This document shows positions 9,762 through 19,076 of a stretch of 64,000 bases of DNA, piece by piece. The DNA is from Vibrio pomeroyi. Its GTDB lineage: Bacteria > Pseudomonadota > Gammaproteobacteria > Enterobacterales > Vibrionaceae. A model generated the notes under the pieces. It was given only the letters and a program-made list of their open reading frames with translations. It made no database searches and was not told the DNA's origin. Position numbers and translations under genes: made by a program. The stretch covers positions 1,984,001 through 2,048,000 of the forward strand of contig NZ_AP025506.1 of the NCBI RefSeq assembly GCF_024347595.1, written 5' to 3'. The number at the start of each line of letters is the position of its first letter. The stretch's first letter is position 1.

Positions 9762-9845
9762 CGAATTTACCTAAAAATAATAGAAAAAAATAAAGACTGC
9801 TAATACATCGAGCCTATTGTAATCAAACCCACACAAAATCGCTGT

Positions 9846-10325
9846 CTATGTTTTATTCAAAGCCTTCCTCATCCATTGAATGTGAGGTGTGAACCCCATT
9901 TTTTGATAGAAGTCCTTGGCAGGTGAATTAAAGTCCCAAACCTCAACAAAAACCTGGGTAACACCATAGTCTCCAAAAGTGGACTCAACACGATTAAACA
10001 GCATCTGGGCGACTTCTGCTTTTCGGTATTCTGGTAAAACAAAAAGTTCATCGACACTGCCCATCTGCACCGGTTTACTCACAGTAGAGATAAGCTCACA
10101 AAAATGTCCTGAAATGAAACCGACTATCAGTTCACCTCTTAATGCCACATACACCAAACATTCAGGGTCATCTAAGTACCTTGCAATACTCTTTTCCTGC
10201 TCTATCTCTTCTGCTGTTTTAAAGTGTTCGGGACAGGCAATGTGATGATGGTGGTGAAGATCAAACATTAACTCGTTAAGTTGCTCGAGATCGGTATGCT
10301 TTGCAGCCCTTAAAGTGACGTTCAT
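9846..10325 (-). CDS. GNAT-family N-acetyltransferase
   Basis: A 159-residue acetyl-CoA-dependent transferase. An upstream in-frame extension to 10349 starts with ATT, so ATG 10325 is the likely start (MNVTLRAAKHTDLEQL, the usual GNAT opening). The acetyl-CoA binding motif is LFVLPEYRKAEVAQML, a variant of the V-x-P-x-x-R-x-x-G/A pattern, and it is followed by a C-terminal FYQKMGF. The substrate is not predictable. A histidine-rich stretch (HHHHH near residue 25) is unusual but not part of the active site. It is a monocistronic gene. Confidence 0.85.
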   Translation of the reverse strand: MNVTLRAAKHTDLEQLNELMFDLHHHHHIACPEHFKTAEEIEQEKSIARYLDDPECLVYVALRGELIVGFISGHFCELISTVSKPVQMGSVDELFVLPEYRKAEVAQMLFNRVESTFGDYGVTQVFVEVWDFNSPAKDFYQKMGFTPHIQWMRKALNKT

Positions 10326-10435
10326 GACAAGTACGCTTCTAAAACCCAATTAATATCTAAACAGAGTCTAGTTTACTTGCAGTAAGTATCTATACAAGCT
10401 ATTGAATTAATTCGTTGTTTGAACTGAGTGTTTTA

Positions 10436-10474
10436 AATACAAAAATGGCCACATAAAGTGACCATTTTTGTATT
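10436..10474 (-). terminator. Terminator of the glycine-zipper lipoprotein gene
   Basis: A long stem (10436-10452 with 10458-10474) with a single mismatch and a 5-nt loop. Read on the minus strand it is followed by a T-rich stretch. It lies 29 nt beyond the lipoprotein stop. Confidence 0.72.
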
Positions 10475-10502
10475 TAATTAAGCGTGAATCAGAAAGCTGA
10501 CT

Positions 10503-10904
10503 TTATGCACCGTTGTCGTCTTTCTCTTCTTTGAGGTCAGCAAGCTGCTGCTCCAGTTCAATAAGCTTAATTTCTGCTTCGACTTCTGCAACTCGCTTTT
10601 CAGCGTCAGTACGATTGTCTTGCGCTAGGCCGTCTGCCGTCACTTGAGTTCGTTGAGCATTTCGCGCGTCGTCTGTATCTTTCATAGAACCCGCAACACC
10701 GCCAGTCACACCACCTAACGCAGCCCCTTTCACGGCTAAGCTCGCGTCTCCAGTCAACGCGCCAGCTGTCGCTCCTAGTAAAGCACCACCAACTGCGCCA
10801 CGGTTACGTGCTGCGTTTTCATTTTCGTTATCCATTGCTGGTGATGCACAACCAGAAAGAGTCACAATTAGTGTCGCTAAAAGGAAAGGTTTAGTGAATT
10901 TCAT
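10503..10904 (-). CDS. Glycine-zipper lipoprotein with C-terminal coiled coil
   Basis: A 133-residue envelope lipoprotein. The signal peptide ends in the lipobox LSGC with the lipidated cysteine at residue 19. Residues 35-75 form a glycine zipper (GAVGGALLGATAGALTG, then GAALGGVTGGVAG), which usually packs in or on the outer membrane. Residues 95-130 are a charged coiled coil (VAEVEAEIKLIELEQQL). It resembles the YMGG/SlyB-like glycine-zipper lipoproteins of gammaproteobacteria. Its function is unknown; an envelope-stability role is a guess. Confidence 0.8.
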   Translation of the reverse strand: MKFTKPFLLATLIVTLSGCASPAMDNENENAARNRGAVGGALLGATAGALTGDASLAVKGAALGGVTGGVAGSMKDTDDARNAQRTQVTADGLAQDNRTDAEKRVAEVEAEIKLIELEQQLADLKEEKDDNGA

Positions 10905-11074
10905 AGGAGTCTCGCTTAGTTCTTCGTTTGGAATGAAGCCATCTTAAATAGAAGCGTTATCGAGATAAATAAAGCCAAGTTTAGACGATACATAGTGTTC
11001 AGCTATGTATCATTCAACCAACGCATATTTGAAGCGTGACATATGCCTTTGATACGAATTGCTCCATCAAAAAC

Positions 11075-11097
11075 AAAAAAGCGACCATTAAGGTCGC
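11075..11097 (-). terminator. Intrinsic terminator of the small secreted protein gene
   Basis: On the minus strand, a 6-bp GC-rich stem (11092-11097 with 11081-11086) is followed by six T residues (11080-11075). It lies 50 nt past the stop of the gene at 11147-11593. Confidence 0.8.
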
Positions 11098-11146
11098 CTC
11101 GATAATTCTTCTTTATAACATTCAGAGTCAGATTAAGATTTAGCTT

Positions 11147-11593
11147 TTAACCTTGCGACCAAAAGTTCTGCATATCCACTACGCTAGCAGGCGGCCTTAC
11201 ACCACAATCTCGATAATGATGTTTATCGCCTATCCCAAGTATCTTGCCATTTTCCTCATCAATCATGGCGGCAACTTGAACACCGTCTCCTACATGTCGA
11301 GTCAGCACGACGGTTTCACCTGCTCTTTGTGATTTCACTGCGCCTAAAATTTGATACTCAAAGCGGCCTTTCCTTGAATTCACAATCATCTTGGAGTTAA
11401 TTGGGTCTGCCTCATAGCCAACACCAATATCAAACACGGCTTGATACAAGTCGACACCCGTCTTGGAGACACATTTAAATATCTTAGGGTGGCTTAAAGG
11501 CTCCAGCAGCGCTCTACTCGCTTCATCCTTTGAAATACCGGCGCTGGCGACACCACTAACAAGTAAAGTAATCAACAAAAAGTAAGCTCGCAT
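11147..11593 (-). CDS. Hypothetical small secreted protein
   Basis: I do not recognise a family. The 148-residue product has a clear signal peptide (1-18, ending VASA). The mature part has only two cysteines, C41 and C130, which could form a disulfide, and looks like a compact mixed alpha/beta periplasmic protein. There are no membrane segments. The start ATG 11593 is preceded by GAGG at a 7-nt spacing, but that site lies inside a perfect 11-bp hairpin (see 11599-11629). It is a single gene with its own terminator. Confidence 0.7.
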   Translation of the reverse strand: MRAYFLLITLLVSGVASAGISKDEASRALLEPLSHPKIFKCVSKTGVDLYQAVFDIGVGYEADPINSKMIVNSRKGRFEYQILGAVKSQRAGETVVLTRHVGDGVQVAAMIDEENGKILGIGDKHHYRDCGVRPPASVVDMQNFWSQG

Positions 11594-11598
11594 AAAAA

Positions 11599-11629
11599 GA
11601 CCTCATTATTTGTATTTCATAATGAGGTC
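11599..11629 (-). promoter_or_regulatory. Hairpin that covers the ribosome binding site
   Basis: Arms 11619-11629 and 11599-11609 are perfect 11-nt reverse complements with a 9-nt loop. In the minus-strand mRNA, the 3' arm contains GAGG, followed by UCUUUUU and the AUG of the secreted-protein gene. The same hairpin plus five U residues also resembles a terminator. It could be a leader attenuator or a ribosome-site-blocking switch. Confidence 0.6.
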
Positions 11630-11755
11630 ATAGTAAATGCGATGCATTGGGAGATGAATAAAGCAGAGTTTAGATAAAGCATCACGCCTAGTTATACTTC
11701 ATCAAACTAAGTACTATTTAAAGAACCAAGCCACAACTCAGATTCAACCTAGCCT

Positions 11756-13660
11756 TTATTTACCGAGCTTTTCGGCAATTTCCGTTAGGCTTGTTGGGTC
11801 ATCAATCGTTGAAGGCACTACGTATTGTTCACCTTCGGCTATTTGTCGGATAGTTCTTCGTAAGATCTTACCAGAACGCGTTTTTGGTAGCCTTTCGACG
11901 ACTAAGGCTTGTTTGAAACATGCGACAGCACCAATCTCATTTCGAACCTTACCAACAAGCTCAGCTTGAAGGTCTTCGCCATCCACTTTCACGCCATCTT
12001 TCAGAACCACTAACCCGAGAGGAAGCTGACCTTTTAAATCATCGTGAATACCGACCACAGCACATTCAGCGATGGCAGGGTGGCCACCAACGATCTCTTC
12101 CATTTCACCAGTAGACAAACGATGCCCTGCGACATTTATCACGTCATCAATGCGTCCCATGATAAATAGGTAACCCTCTTCATCGAGATAACCACCATCG
12201 CCCGAGACATAATAACCTGGGAATTGACTTAAATAACCCGATTCGAACCTATCATGGTTGCGCCATACCGTCGGTAAACAGCCAGGTGGAAGCGGTCTTT
12301 TAAGTGCGACGAAGCCTTGTTGGTTAGCTTGTGCAGGCTCACCCAACTCATTGAGGATCTCCACTTGATAGCCCGGCACAGGTTTAGTTGAAGAACCCGC
12401 TTTCACCGGTAAAGACTCAAGCCCCGTTGGATTTGCTGAGATAGCCCAACCCGTCTCGGTTTGCCACCAATGGTCTATAACCGGTTTGCTCGTATGAGAT
12501 TCAACCCAATCCAATGTTGGCGGGTCTAAACGCTCGCCAGCCATAAAGATCGACTTGAGTGATGATAAGTCATATTTGATGAGCAACTCACCTTCTGGGT
12601 CTTCCTTCTTAATCGCTCTGAATGCAGTTGGTGCCGAGAATAGAACATCGACTTTATATTCTTCACACACGCGCCAGAATGCACCCGGATCAGGTGTCCG
12701 CACAGGCTTACCTTCAAACAGAATCGTAGTGCAGCCATGAATCAGTGGTGCGTAAACTATATAGGAATGTCCAACTACCCAACCCACATCGGAAGCCGCC
12801 CAAAATACACCGTCTTGTGGCATATCGTAGATGGTACTCATCGAGTATTTCATCGCGACCGCATGGCCGCCATTATCACGAACCACGCCTTTTGGCTTGC
12901 CTGTCGTGCCCGAGGTGTAGAGAATATATAACGGGTCGGTTGCCAAAACAGGTACACACTTATGAGGCTCAGCGTTAGCAACAGCTTGTTGCCAATGCAA
13001 ATCACGCTCGTTGTTTAACTCTGCAAGGCATTGCTCTCTTTGGAAGACCACGACCTTCTCTGGCTTCCAACGGCTATCCATGATTGCACGGTCAACCATT
13101 GGTTTATACGGTAGAACCTTGTTGATTTCGATGCCACATGAGGCGGTGATCAATACCTTGGGTTCAGCATCTTCAATTCGAACCGCAAGCTCATGCGGAG
13201 CAAACCCACCAAATACCACAGAGTGCACTGCCCCTAACCGAGCACAGGCTAACATTGCCATAGCTGCTTCAGGAATCATGGGCATGTAGATGACTACACG
13301 ATCGCCTTTGGTGACGCCCTGTTCTGCCAACATACCAGCGGTCTTAGCCACTTGTTCGCGAAGCTCATTGTAAGTATAAGACGACTTGATGCCTGTAACT
13401 GGCGAGTCGTAAATCAGCGCGACCTTATCACCACGGCCATTTTCACAATGATAATCCAAAGCCAACCAACAAGTATTCATTACTCCATCAGGAAACCAGC
13501 GTTCAATACCGTTATCGTCCGTTTGTAATATTGTTTTTGGAGACTCAAACCAATCAATGGCTTGTGATTGTGTTTCCCAGAACGATTTTGGATCTTCCCT
13601 CGCCCATTGATACTCGGTGATGTAATCCGTTTTTCTAGTCATTCGATTTGTAGCAGACAT
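11756..13660 (-). CDS. prpE: Propionate--CoA ligase
   Basis: A 634-residue acyl-CoA synthetase that activates propionate to propionyl-CoA for the methylcitrate cycle. The adenylate-forming motif YTSGTTGKPKGVV is near residue 240, the core DHWWQTETG near residue 390, and the C-terminal catalytic lysine motif RSGKILRR near residue 600. The length is close to other PrpE proteins. GGAGG precedes the ATG at 13660. It is the last gene of the gntR-prpB-prpC-acnD-prpF-prpE operon, about 116 nt after prpF. Acetyl-CoA synthetase is the main alternative, but the operon context decides for PrpE. Confidence 0.93.
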   Translation of the reverse strand: MSATNRMTRKTDYITEYQWAREDPKSFWETQSQAIDWFESPKTILQTDDNGIERWFPDGVMNTCWLALDYHCENGRGDKVALIYDSPVTGIKSSYTYNELREQVAKTAGMLAEQGVTKGDRVVIYMPMIPEAAMAMLACARLGAVHSVVFGGFAPHELAVRIEDAEPKVLITASCGIEINKVLPYKPMVDRAIMDSRWKPEKVVVFQREQCLAELNNERDLHWQQAVANAEPHKCVPVLATDPLYILYTSGTTGKPKGVVRDNGGHAVAMKYSMSTIYDMPQDGVFWAASDVGWVVGHSYIVYAPLIHGCTTILFEGKPVRTPDPGAFWRVCEEYKVDVLFSAPTAFRAIKKEDPEGELLIKYDLSSLKSIFMAGERLDPPTLDWVESHTSKPVIDHWWQTETGWAISANPTGLESLPVKAGSSTKPVPGYQVEILNELGEPAQANQQGFVALKRPLPPGCLPTVWRNHDRFESGYLSQFPGYYVSGDGGYLDEEGYLFIMGRIDDVINVAGHRLSTGEMEEIVGGHPAIAECAVVGIHDDLKGQLPLGLVVLKDGVKVDGEDLQAELVGKVRNEIGAVACFKQALVVERLPKTRSGKILRRTIRQIAEGEQYVVPSTIDDPTSLTEIAEKLGK

Positions 13661-13776
13661 AATGCCTCCTCCATGATTTATCCATTTTCCAAGCGGCTAG
13701 CCTTTGGCAGTAGCACTTGGGTGCACTCTTTTCTCAGCGTTGTTCTCGGAACATTTAACCGTTTACGACAATCGCT

Positions 13777-14949
13777 TTACTTGGGAAAAGGCACACGAAT
13801 GGCACCTTCCATGATCACTCGGGCACTACGACTCATAATCGCCCTCTCGATTTTCCATCCACTTTCTGTCTCTAGCGCTTTAGCTCCCACCTTTAGCGTT
13901 CCTGATGGGTGCCCAAAGGTCACAAAGTCACGAGAGCCACCTCCCGCCGCTAAGTTCACTAAAGTACCCGGCACACTCGCCGCTGAAGCAATCGCAACCG
14001 CAGCTGTGCCCATCATGGCGTGATGCAACTGCCCCATAGACAGAGCACGTACCAGCAGGTCAGTATCATCCACAGCAACTGACTTGCCACTTGAAGCTTG
14101 ATACGCTTGAGGCTTGGCAACAAAGGCGACCTTTGGCGTGTGCTGGCGCGATTCCGCTTGTTCTAGCGAATCAATAAGCCCCATCGAAACTGCGCCATGC
14201 GCTCGGATAGACTCAAACATTTCGAGGGCTTTTGGATCACTGTTGATATCTGATTGAAGCTCAGTGCCTTGATATCCAACCGATTCAGCATCAACAAAAA
14301 TGGTCGGTATCCCAGCATTGATGTAAGTCGCTTTGATGCAACCTAACTCCGGGACATCTAAGAAATCGACCACATTTCCCGTCGGAAACATCGACCCACT
14401 CGCGTCTGCCGGGTCCAGAAAATCAACCTGGATTTCAGCTGCAGGGAAAGTGACGCCATCGAGCTCGAAATCACCCAACTCTTGAACTTCACCATCCACG
14501 ATAGGCACATGAACAATAATGGTTTTCTCTATGTTCACTTGCCATACTCGCACTTCGACCACACCGTTTTGCGGAATACGGCTTGAATCCACCAAACCAC
14601 TGTGAATAGCAAATGGGCCAATCGCCGCAGACAAGTTCCCGCAGTTACCGCTCCAATCGACAAATGGCTTATCAATAGCTACCTGCCCAAAGAGGTAGTC
14701 AACATCGTGACCAGCTTTACCACTCTTCGATACGATGACAGTTTTACTGGTACTGGACGTCGCACCGCCCATGCCATCGGTTTGCTTACCATAAGGATCA
14801 GGGCTGCCAATCACACGTAGAAGGAATTCGTCTCTCGCTTGTCCCGCAACTTGCGCCGCTTCTGGTAGATCATTCAAGCAGAAGAAAACACCTTTACTGG
14901 TCCCTCCGCGCATATAGGTTGCCGGGACTTTTATCTGTTTAATACTCAT
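13777..14949 (-). CDS. prpF: 2-methylaconitate cis-trans isomerase PrpF
   Basis: A 390-residue isomerase of the diaminopimelate-epimerase fold that works with AcnD: it reshapes the 2-methylaconitate produced by AcnD so that the cycle can continue. The N-terminus MRGGTSKGVFF, the segment DGMGGATSSTSKT and the DWSGNCGNLSAAIGPFA motif (with the family cysteine) are typical of PrpF. ATG 14949 is chosen over GTG 14952 on the AGGAG spacing. The gene begins 10 nt after the acnD stop, so the two are coupled. Confidence 0.94.
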   Translation of the reverse strand: MSIKQIKVPATYMRGGTSKGVFFCLNDLPEAAQVAGQARDEFLLRVIGSPDPYGKQTDGMGGATSSTSKTVIVSKSGKAGHDVDYLFGQVAIDKPFVDWSGNCGNLSAAIGPFAIHSGLVDSSRIPQNGVVEVRVWQVNIEKTIIVHVPIVDGEVQELGDFELDGVTFPAAEIQVDFLDPADASGSMFPTGNVVDFLDVPELGCIKATYINAGIPTIFVDAESVGYQGTELQSDINSDPKALEMFESIRAHGAVSMGLIDSLEQAESRQHTPKVAFVAKPQAYQASSGKSVAVDDTDLLVRALSMGQLHHAMMGTAAVAIASAASVPGTLVNLAAGGGSRDFVTFGHPSGTLKVGAKALETESGWKIERAIMSRSARVIMEGAIRVPFPK

Positions 14950-14958
14950 CACAGGCTC

Positions 14959-17613
14959 CTATTGCGCGAGAAAGTCTTTGGCAAAGCGTTGTAATACGCC
15001 ACCAGCGCTATACACACTTACCTCGTCTGCCGTATCCAATCTACAGGTCACTGGCACATCAAGCTTTTCACCGCTTTTACGAGTAATGACCAACGCTAAA
15101 TCGGCTCCCGCTTGGATGTCGCCATACACATCGTAAAGTTCAGTACCATCGAGTTGTAACGTGTTGCGATCTGTTCCTTCTTTGAATTGCAAAGGCAAGA
15201 CCCCCATACCCACTAAGTTAGTTCTGTGGATACGTTCAAAGCCTTCGGCGACAATCACTTCAACACCCGCTAAACGCACTCCTTTAGCCGCCCAGTCACG
15301 TGATGAACCTTGTCCATAGTCTGCGCCAGCCACAACAATCAAAGGCTGTTTACGGTTCATGTAGGTTTCTATCGCTTCCCACATGCGAGTTACTTGTCCC
15401 TCAGGCTCAACTCGTGCTAATGAACCCTGTACAACGCTTCCTGATTCCTTGACCATTTCATTGAACAGTTTCGGGTTAGCAAAGGTCGCTCTTTGTGCCG
15501 TTAGATGATCACCTCTATGAGTCGCGTACGAGTTAAAGTCCTCCTCTGGTACTTCCATTTTGGCAAGATATTCACCTGCCGCACTTGAGGCTAGAATCGC
15601 ATTTGATGGCGATAAGTGATCGGTGGTGATGTTGTCACCTAAGATTGCTAGAGGCCTCATACCAGAAAGGCTTCGTTCACCTGCGAGTGCACCTTCCCAA
15701 TAAGGAGGCCTACGAATATAGGTACTCTTAGGTCGCCAATCGTAAAGCGGCTCGCTGCTTAGCTGCTCATCATCTGGCTGGAACATTTTCACGTAAATTT
15801 GTTGGAACTGTTGTGGTTTAACATGCTCGCCAACAACCGCATCGATCTCTGCATCACTTGGCCACAAATCACTTAAATAAATCGGTTTACCGTTGTTGTC
15901 CTTGCCTAGGCTGTCTTTCTCGATATCAAAACGAATCGTGCCAGCCAAGGCATAAGCTACTACTAATGGCGGTGACGCTAGAAAAGCTTGTTTGGCATAG
16001 GGATGGATTCGACCATCAAAGTTTCGATTACCTGATAACACCGCAGTGGAATAGAGGTCGCGGTCAATGATCTCTTGTTGAATTTGAGGATCCAATGCCC
16101 CGCTCATACCGTTACAAGTCGTGCATGCATAGCCGACAATGCCGAAACCCAACTGTTCAAGTTCTGGAAGCAAACCCGCAGACTCTAGATAGAGCTTGGC
16201 AACCTTAGACCCCGGAGCAAATGACGTTTTCACCCATGGCTTACGAACCAAACCAAGTTGATTGGCTTTTTTAGCTACTAGCCCTGCCGCCACTACGTTT
16301 CTTGGGTTACTGGTATTGGTACAAGAGGTAATTGCGGCGATAATTACCGCACCATCTGGCATTTGCTCTTCACTATATTGTTCAGCGTGTTGCGCTTTCC
16401 AAGAAACTTGGCTGATACCTTGCTCGGCAAGTTCACTGGTTGGTAAGCGTCGATGAGGGTTCGAAGGCCCTGCGAGGTTTCGCTCGACTTTAGACAAATC
16501 AAACTCGAGTACACGCTCATAGTGAGCCGAGTCGAGATCATCCGCCCATAGTCCTGTTTGCTTAGCGTAAAGTTCGACTAACTCAACCTGATCCGGATCA
16601 CGACCTGTCAATTTAAGGTATTGAATGGTCTGCTCATCAATGTAAAACATGCCTGCCGTCGCACCGTACTCAGGCGTCATATTTGAGATAGTTGCACGAT
16701 CACCAATAGTCAGTGCACGAGCGCCTTCACCGAAGAATTCCAAGTAACTTGAAACAACCCTTTCATTGCGAAGAAACTCAGTAATTGCTAGCACAATATC
16801 GGTTGCTGTAATGCCTTCCTGTCGCTGACCGGTTAGTTTAACGCCCACAATATCTGGTAAACGCATCATCGACGGACGACCTAGCATTACAGTCTCCGCT
16901 TCCAAGCCACCAACGCCAATCGCAATAACGCCCAGCGCATCAACATGAGGAGTGTGGCTATCGGTACCAACACAGGTATCTGGGAACGCAATACCTTGTT
17001 TAGATTGAATGACCGGAGACATTTTTTCCAAGTTAATCTGGTGCATAATTCCGTTACCCGCAGGAATCACACTAACGTTTTGAAATGCCGTTTTACACCA
17101 TTCAATAAAATGAAAACGATCTTCGTTTCGGCGCTCTTCAATCGCACGGTTTTTATCAAACGCTTGTCTATCAAACCCTGCATGCTCCACAGCTAAAGAG
17201 TGATCAACAATCAGTTGAGTTTCGACCACTGGGTTAACCTTGGAAGGGTCTCCGCCTTGATCAGCAATCGCATCTCGTAGGCCCGCCAAATCAACTAAAG
17301 CAGTTTGACCTAGAATGTCATGACACACGACACGCGCTGGATACCAAGGAAAGTCTAAGTCGCTCTTACGCTCAATGATCTGTTTCAAGCTATCTTCAAG
17401 AGCGGCTGGGGCACAGCGCCTTACCAATTGCTCCGCCAACACTCTCGACGTATAAGGCAAGGTTTTATAGCTGCCCGGAGATATCGCATCTACCGCTTCA
17501 CGAGCATCGAAATATTCTAAGCCCGTACCCGGTAGAGCCTTTCTATATTGGCTATTTTCAACGCCTGTATTTTTATCAAGGCACTGGTTTTGCTCAATTT
17601 TTACATCAGACAT
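14959..17613 (-). CDS. acnD: Fe/S-dependent 2-methylisocitrate dehydratase AcnD
   Basis: An 884-residue aconitase-family enzyme that dehydrates 2-methylcitrate. The iron-sulfur ligands are visible as the cysteine of ITSCTNTSNP and the pair in ACTTCNGMSG. The swivel domain motif GADYGQGSSRDWAAKG is near residue 750. The protein has about 20 extra N-terminal residues before the usual RKALPGTGLEYFDAR opening, so a later start is possible, but ATG 17613 has GGTGGA upstream. AcnD with PrpF replaces the cofactor-free dehydratase PrpD, which is absent from this operon. Confidence 0.94.
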   Translation of the reverse strand: MSDVKIEQNQCLDKNTGVENSQYRKALPGTGLEYFDAREAVDAISPGSYKTLPYTSRVLAEQLVRRCAPAALEDSLKQIIERKSDLDFPWYPARVVCHDILGQTALVDLAGLRDAIADQGGDPSKVNPVVETQLIVDHSLAVEHAGFDRQAFDKNRAIEERRNEDRFHFIEWCKTAFQNVSVIPAGNGIMHQINLEKMSPVIQSKQGIAFPDTCVGTDSHTPHVDALGVIAIGVGGLEAETVMLGRPSMMRLPDIVGVKLTGQRQEGITATDIVLAITEFLRNERVVSSYLEFFGEGARALTIGDRATISNMTPEYGATAGMFYIDEQTIQYLKLTGRDPDQVELVELYAKQTGLWADDLDSAHYERVLEFDLSKVERNLAGPSNPHRRLPTSELAEQGISQVSWKAQHAEQYSEEQMPDGAVIIAAITSCTNTSNPRNVVAAGLVAKKANQLGLVRKPWVKTSFAPGSKVAKLYLESAGLLPELEQLGFGIVGYACTTCNGMSGALDPQIQQEIIDRDLYSTAVLSGNRNFDGRIHPYAKQAFLASPPLVVAYALAGTIRFDIEKDSLGKDNNGKPIYLSDLWPSDAEIDAVVGEHVKPQQFQQIYVKMFQPDDEQLSSEPLYDWRPKSTYIRRPPYWEGALAGERSLSGMRPLAILGDNITTDHLSPSNAILASSAAGEYLAKMEVPEEDFNSYATHRGDHLTAQRATFANPKLFNEMVKESGSVVQGSLARVEPEGQVTRMWEAIETYMNRKQPLIVVAGADYGQGSSRDWAAKGVRLAGVEVIVAEGFERIHRTNLVGMGVLPLQFKEGTDRNTLQLDGTELYDVYGDIQAGADLALVITRKSGEKLDVPVTCRLDTADEVSVYSAGGVLQRFAKDFLAQ

Positions 17614-17649
17614 ACATCCACCATTATCTGTTACATTCTATTCGTTGTT

Positions 17650-17690
17650 TCTTGAGGTCTTGTCCTATGCAGACAGAAGTCACCTCAAGA
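17650..17690 (-). repeat. Inverted repeat between prpC and acnD
   Basis: Perfect 9-nt arms (17650-17658 and 17682-17690) are separated by 23 nt in the 101-nt prpC-acnD gap. It may form a hairpin that affects mRNA processing or partial termination inside the operon. There is no T-run. Confidence 0.45.
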
Positions 17691-17714
17691 CATAAGTCGA
17701 CTCGATATAGAGGG

Positions 17715-18917
17715 TTAACGTAGGTGTATAGGTAGCCAGTCTTGATGCTCTGGCCCGGTGTAGTCTGCACTTGGACGAATGATGCGATTATTTTCTCTTT
17801 GCTCGAACACATGCGCTGTCCAACCGGTAAGACGACTCATCACGAAGATAGGCGTAAATAGTTTGGTAGGGATATCCATGAAGTGATAGGCAGAGGCGTG
17901 GAAGAAATCTGCATTACAGAACAAGCCTTTCTCACGCTTCATTACCGCTTCAACGCGTTCAGATACCGCGTAAAGCTGCTCATCGCCAACTTCTTGAGCC
18001 AACTCTTTTGACCAGCGTTTAATTAGGGCGTTGCGCGGGTCGCTCTCTCGATAAATGGCGTGACCGAAGCCCATGATTTTGTCTTTATTAGCAAGCATCT
18101 TCATGATGTTTGCTTCAGCTTCATCGGCAGTTTTCCAATCTTGGATCATTTCCATTGCCGCTTCATTCGCACCGCCATGGAGAGGGCCTCTTAGTGTGCC
18201 AATTGCTGCTGTTACACACGAATGAATATCCGACAGCGTTGATGCACAAACACGAGCCGCAAAGGTAGAGGCATTAAACTCATGCTCTGCGTAAAGCGTT
18301 AGCGAACAGTGCATCACCTTCTTATGCAGTTCACTTGGCGCTTTGTCCGTTAGCATCTTCAAGAAGTAGCCACCCAGACACGCTTCGCTTTGGTCTTGTG
18401 TATCAATTCGCACACCATCGTGACTGAAGCGGTACCAATAGCAGATAATGGCAGGAAAAAGCGCAAGCATACGTTCTGTTGCTGATAGTTGTTCAGAGAA
18501 GTCAGATTCTTGCTCTAAGTTACCCAACATTGAGCAGCCCGTTCTCATCACATCCATAGGGTGAGCTTCAGCAGGAATAAGCTCTAATGCTGTTTTCAAC
18601 GGCTCAGGCAAACCACGTAAACCAACCAGCAATGTTTTGTAATCGTCTAGCTCTTTTTCACTTGGTAAATGGCCTCTTAGTAGCAGATATGCCACTTCTT
18701 CAAATTGAGCATGGTTAGCAAGGTCGGTAATATCATAGCCACGGTAGGTTAAACCTGTTCCTGATTTTCCTACGGTACACAGCGCCGTGGTTCCAGCACT
18801 CTGGCCACGCAGACCAGCACCACCAATCTCTGGTGTGCTTGCTGGTTTTGCGCTTTCTTGTTGGTTTACTGTTGAAGCATTATCGACAGTTGCTTTATCA
18901 CTCAAAGATACAGACAT
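17715..18917 (-). CDS. prpC: 2-methylcitrate synthase
   Basis: A 400-residue enzyme of the citrate synthase family that condenses propionyl-CoA and oxaloacetate. The catalytic histidine motifs are present: GPLHGGANEAAMEM near residue 245 and MGFGHAIYRESDPR near residue 285, and a C-terminal arginine-rich RENNRIIRPSADY. The N-terminus carries about 30 extra low-complexity residues ahead of the GGAGLRGQSAG opening. AAGGAG precedes ATG 18917. Membership of the prp operon distinguishes it from GltA. Confidence 0.94.
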   Translation of the reverse strand: MSVSLSDKATVDNASTVNQQESAKPASTPEIGGAGLRGQSAGTTALCTVGKSGTGLTYRGYDITDLANHAQFEEVAYLLLRGHLPSEKELDDYKTLLVGLRGLPEPLKTALELIPAEAHPMDVMRTGCSMLGNLEQESDFSEQLSATERMLALFPAIICYWYRFSHDGVRIDTQDQSEACLGGYFLKMLTDKAPSELHKKVMHCSLTLYAEHEFNASTFAARVCASTLSDIHSCVTAAIGTLRGPLHGGANEAAMEMIQDWKTADEAEANIMKMLANKDKIMGFGHAIYRESDPRNALIKRWSKELAQEVGDEQLYAVSERVEAVMKREKGLFCNADFFHASAYHFMDIPTKLFTPIFVMSRLTGWTAHVFEQRENNRIIRPSADYTGPEHQDWLPIHLR

Positions 18918-19076
18918 GATGAACTCCTTCTCTGGGTTAGCCGCCCTGCACTCTTTGGTGCTGACTATTTGTATTCGATGACCACGACTATCTCACTCGA
19001 TTTCACGGACCCGATGTGGCTGACTAACCATTCACGTTATTGGATTAAGTTGATGTTTTAATATTTGAAACTGGTT

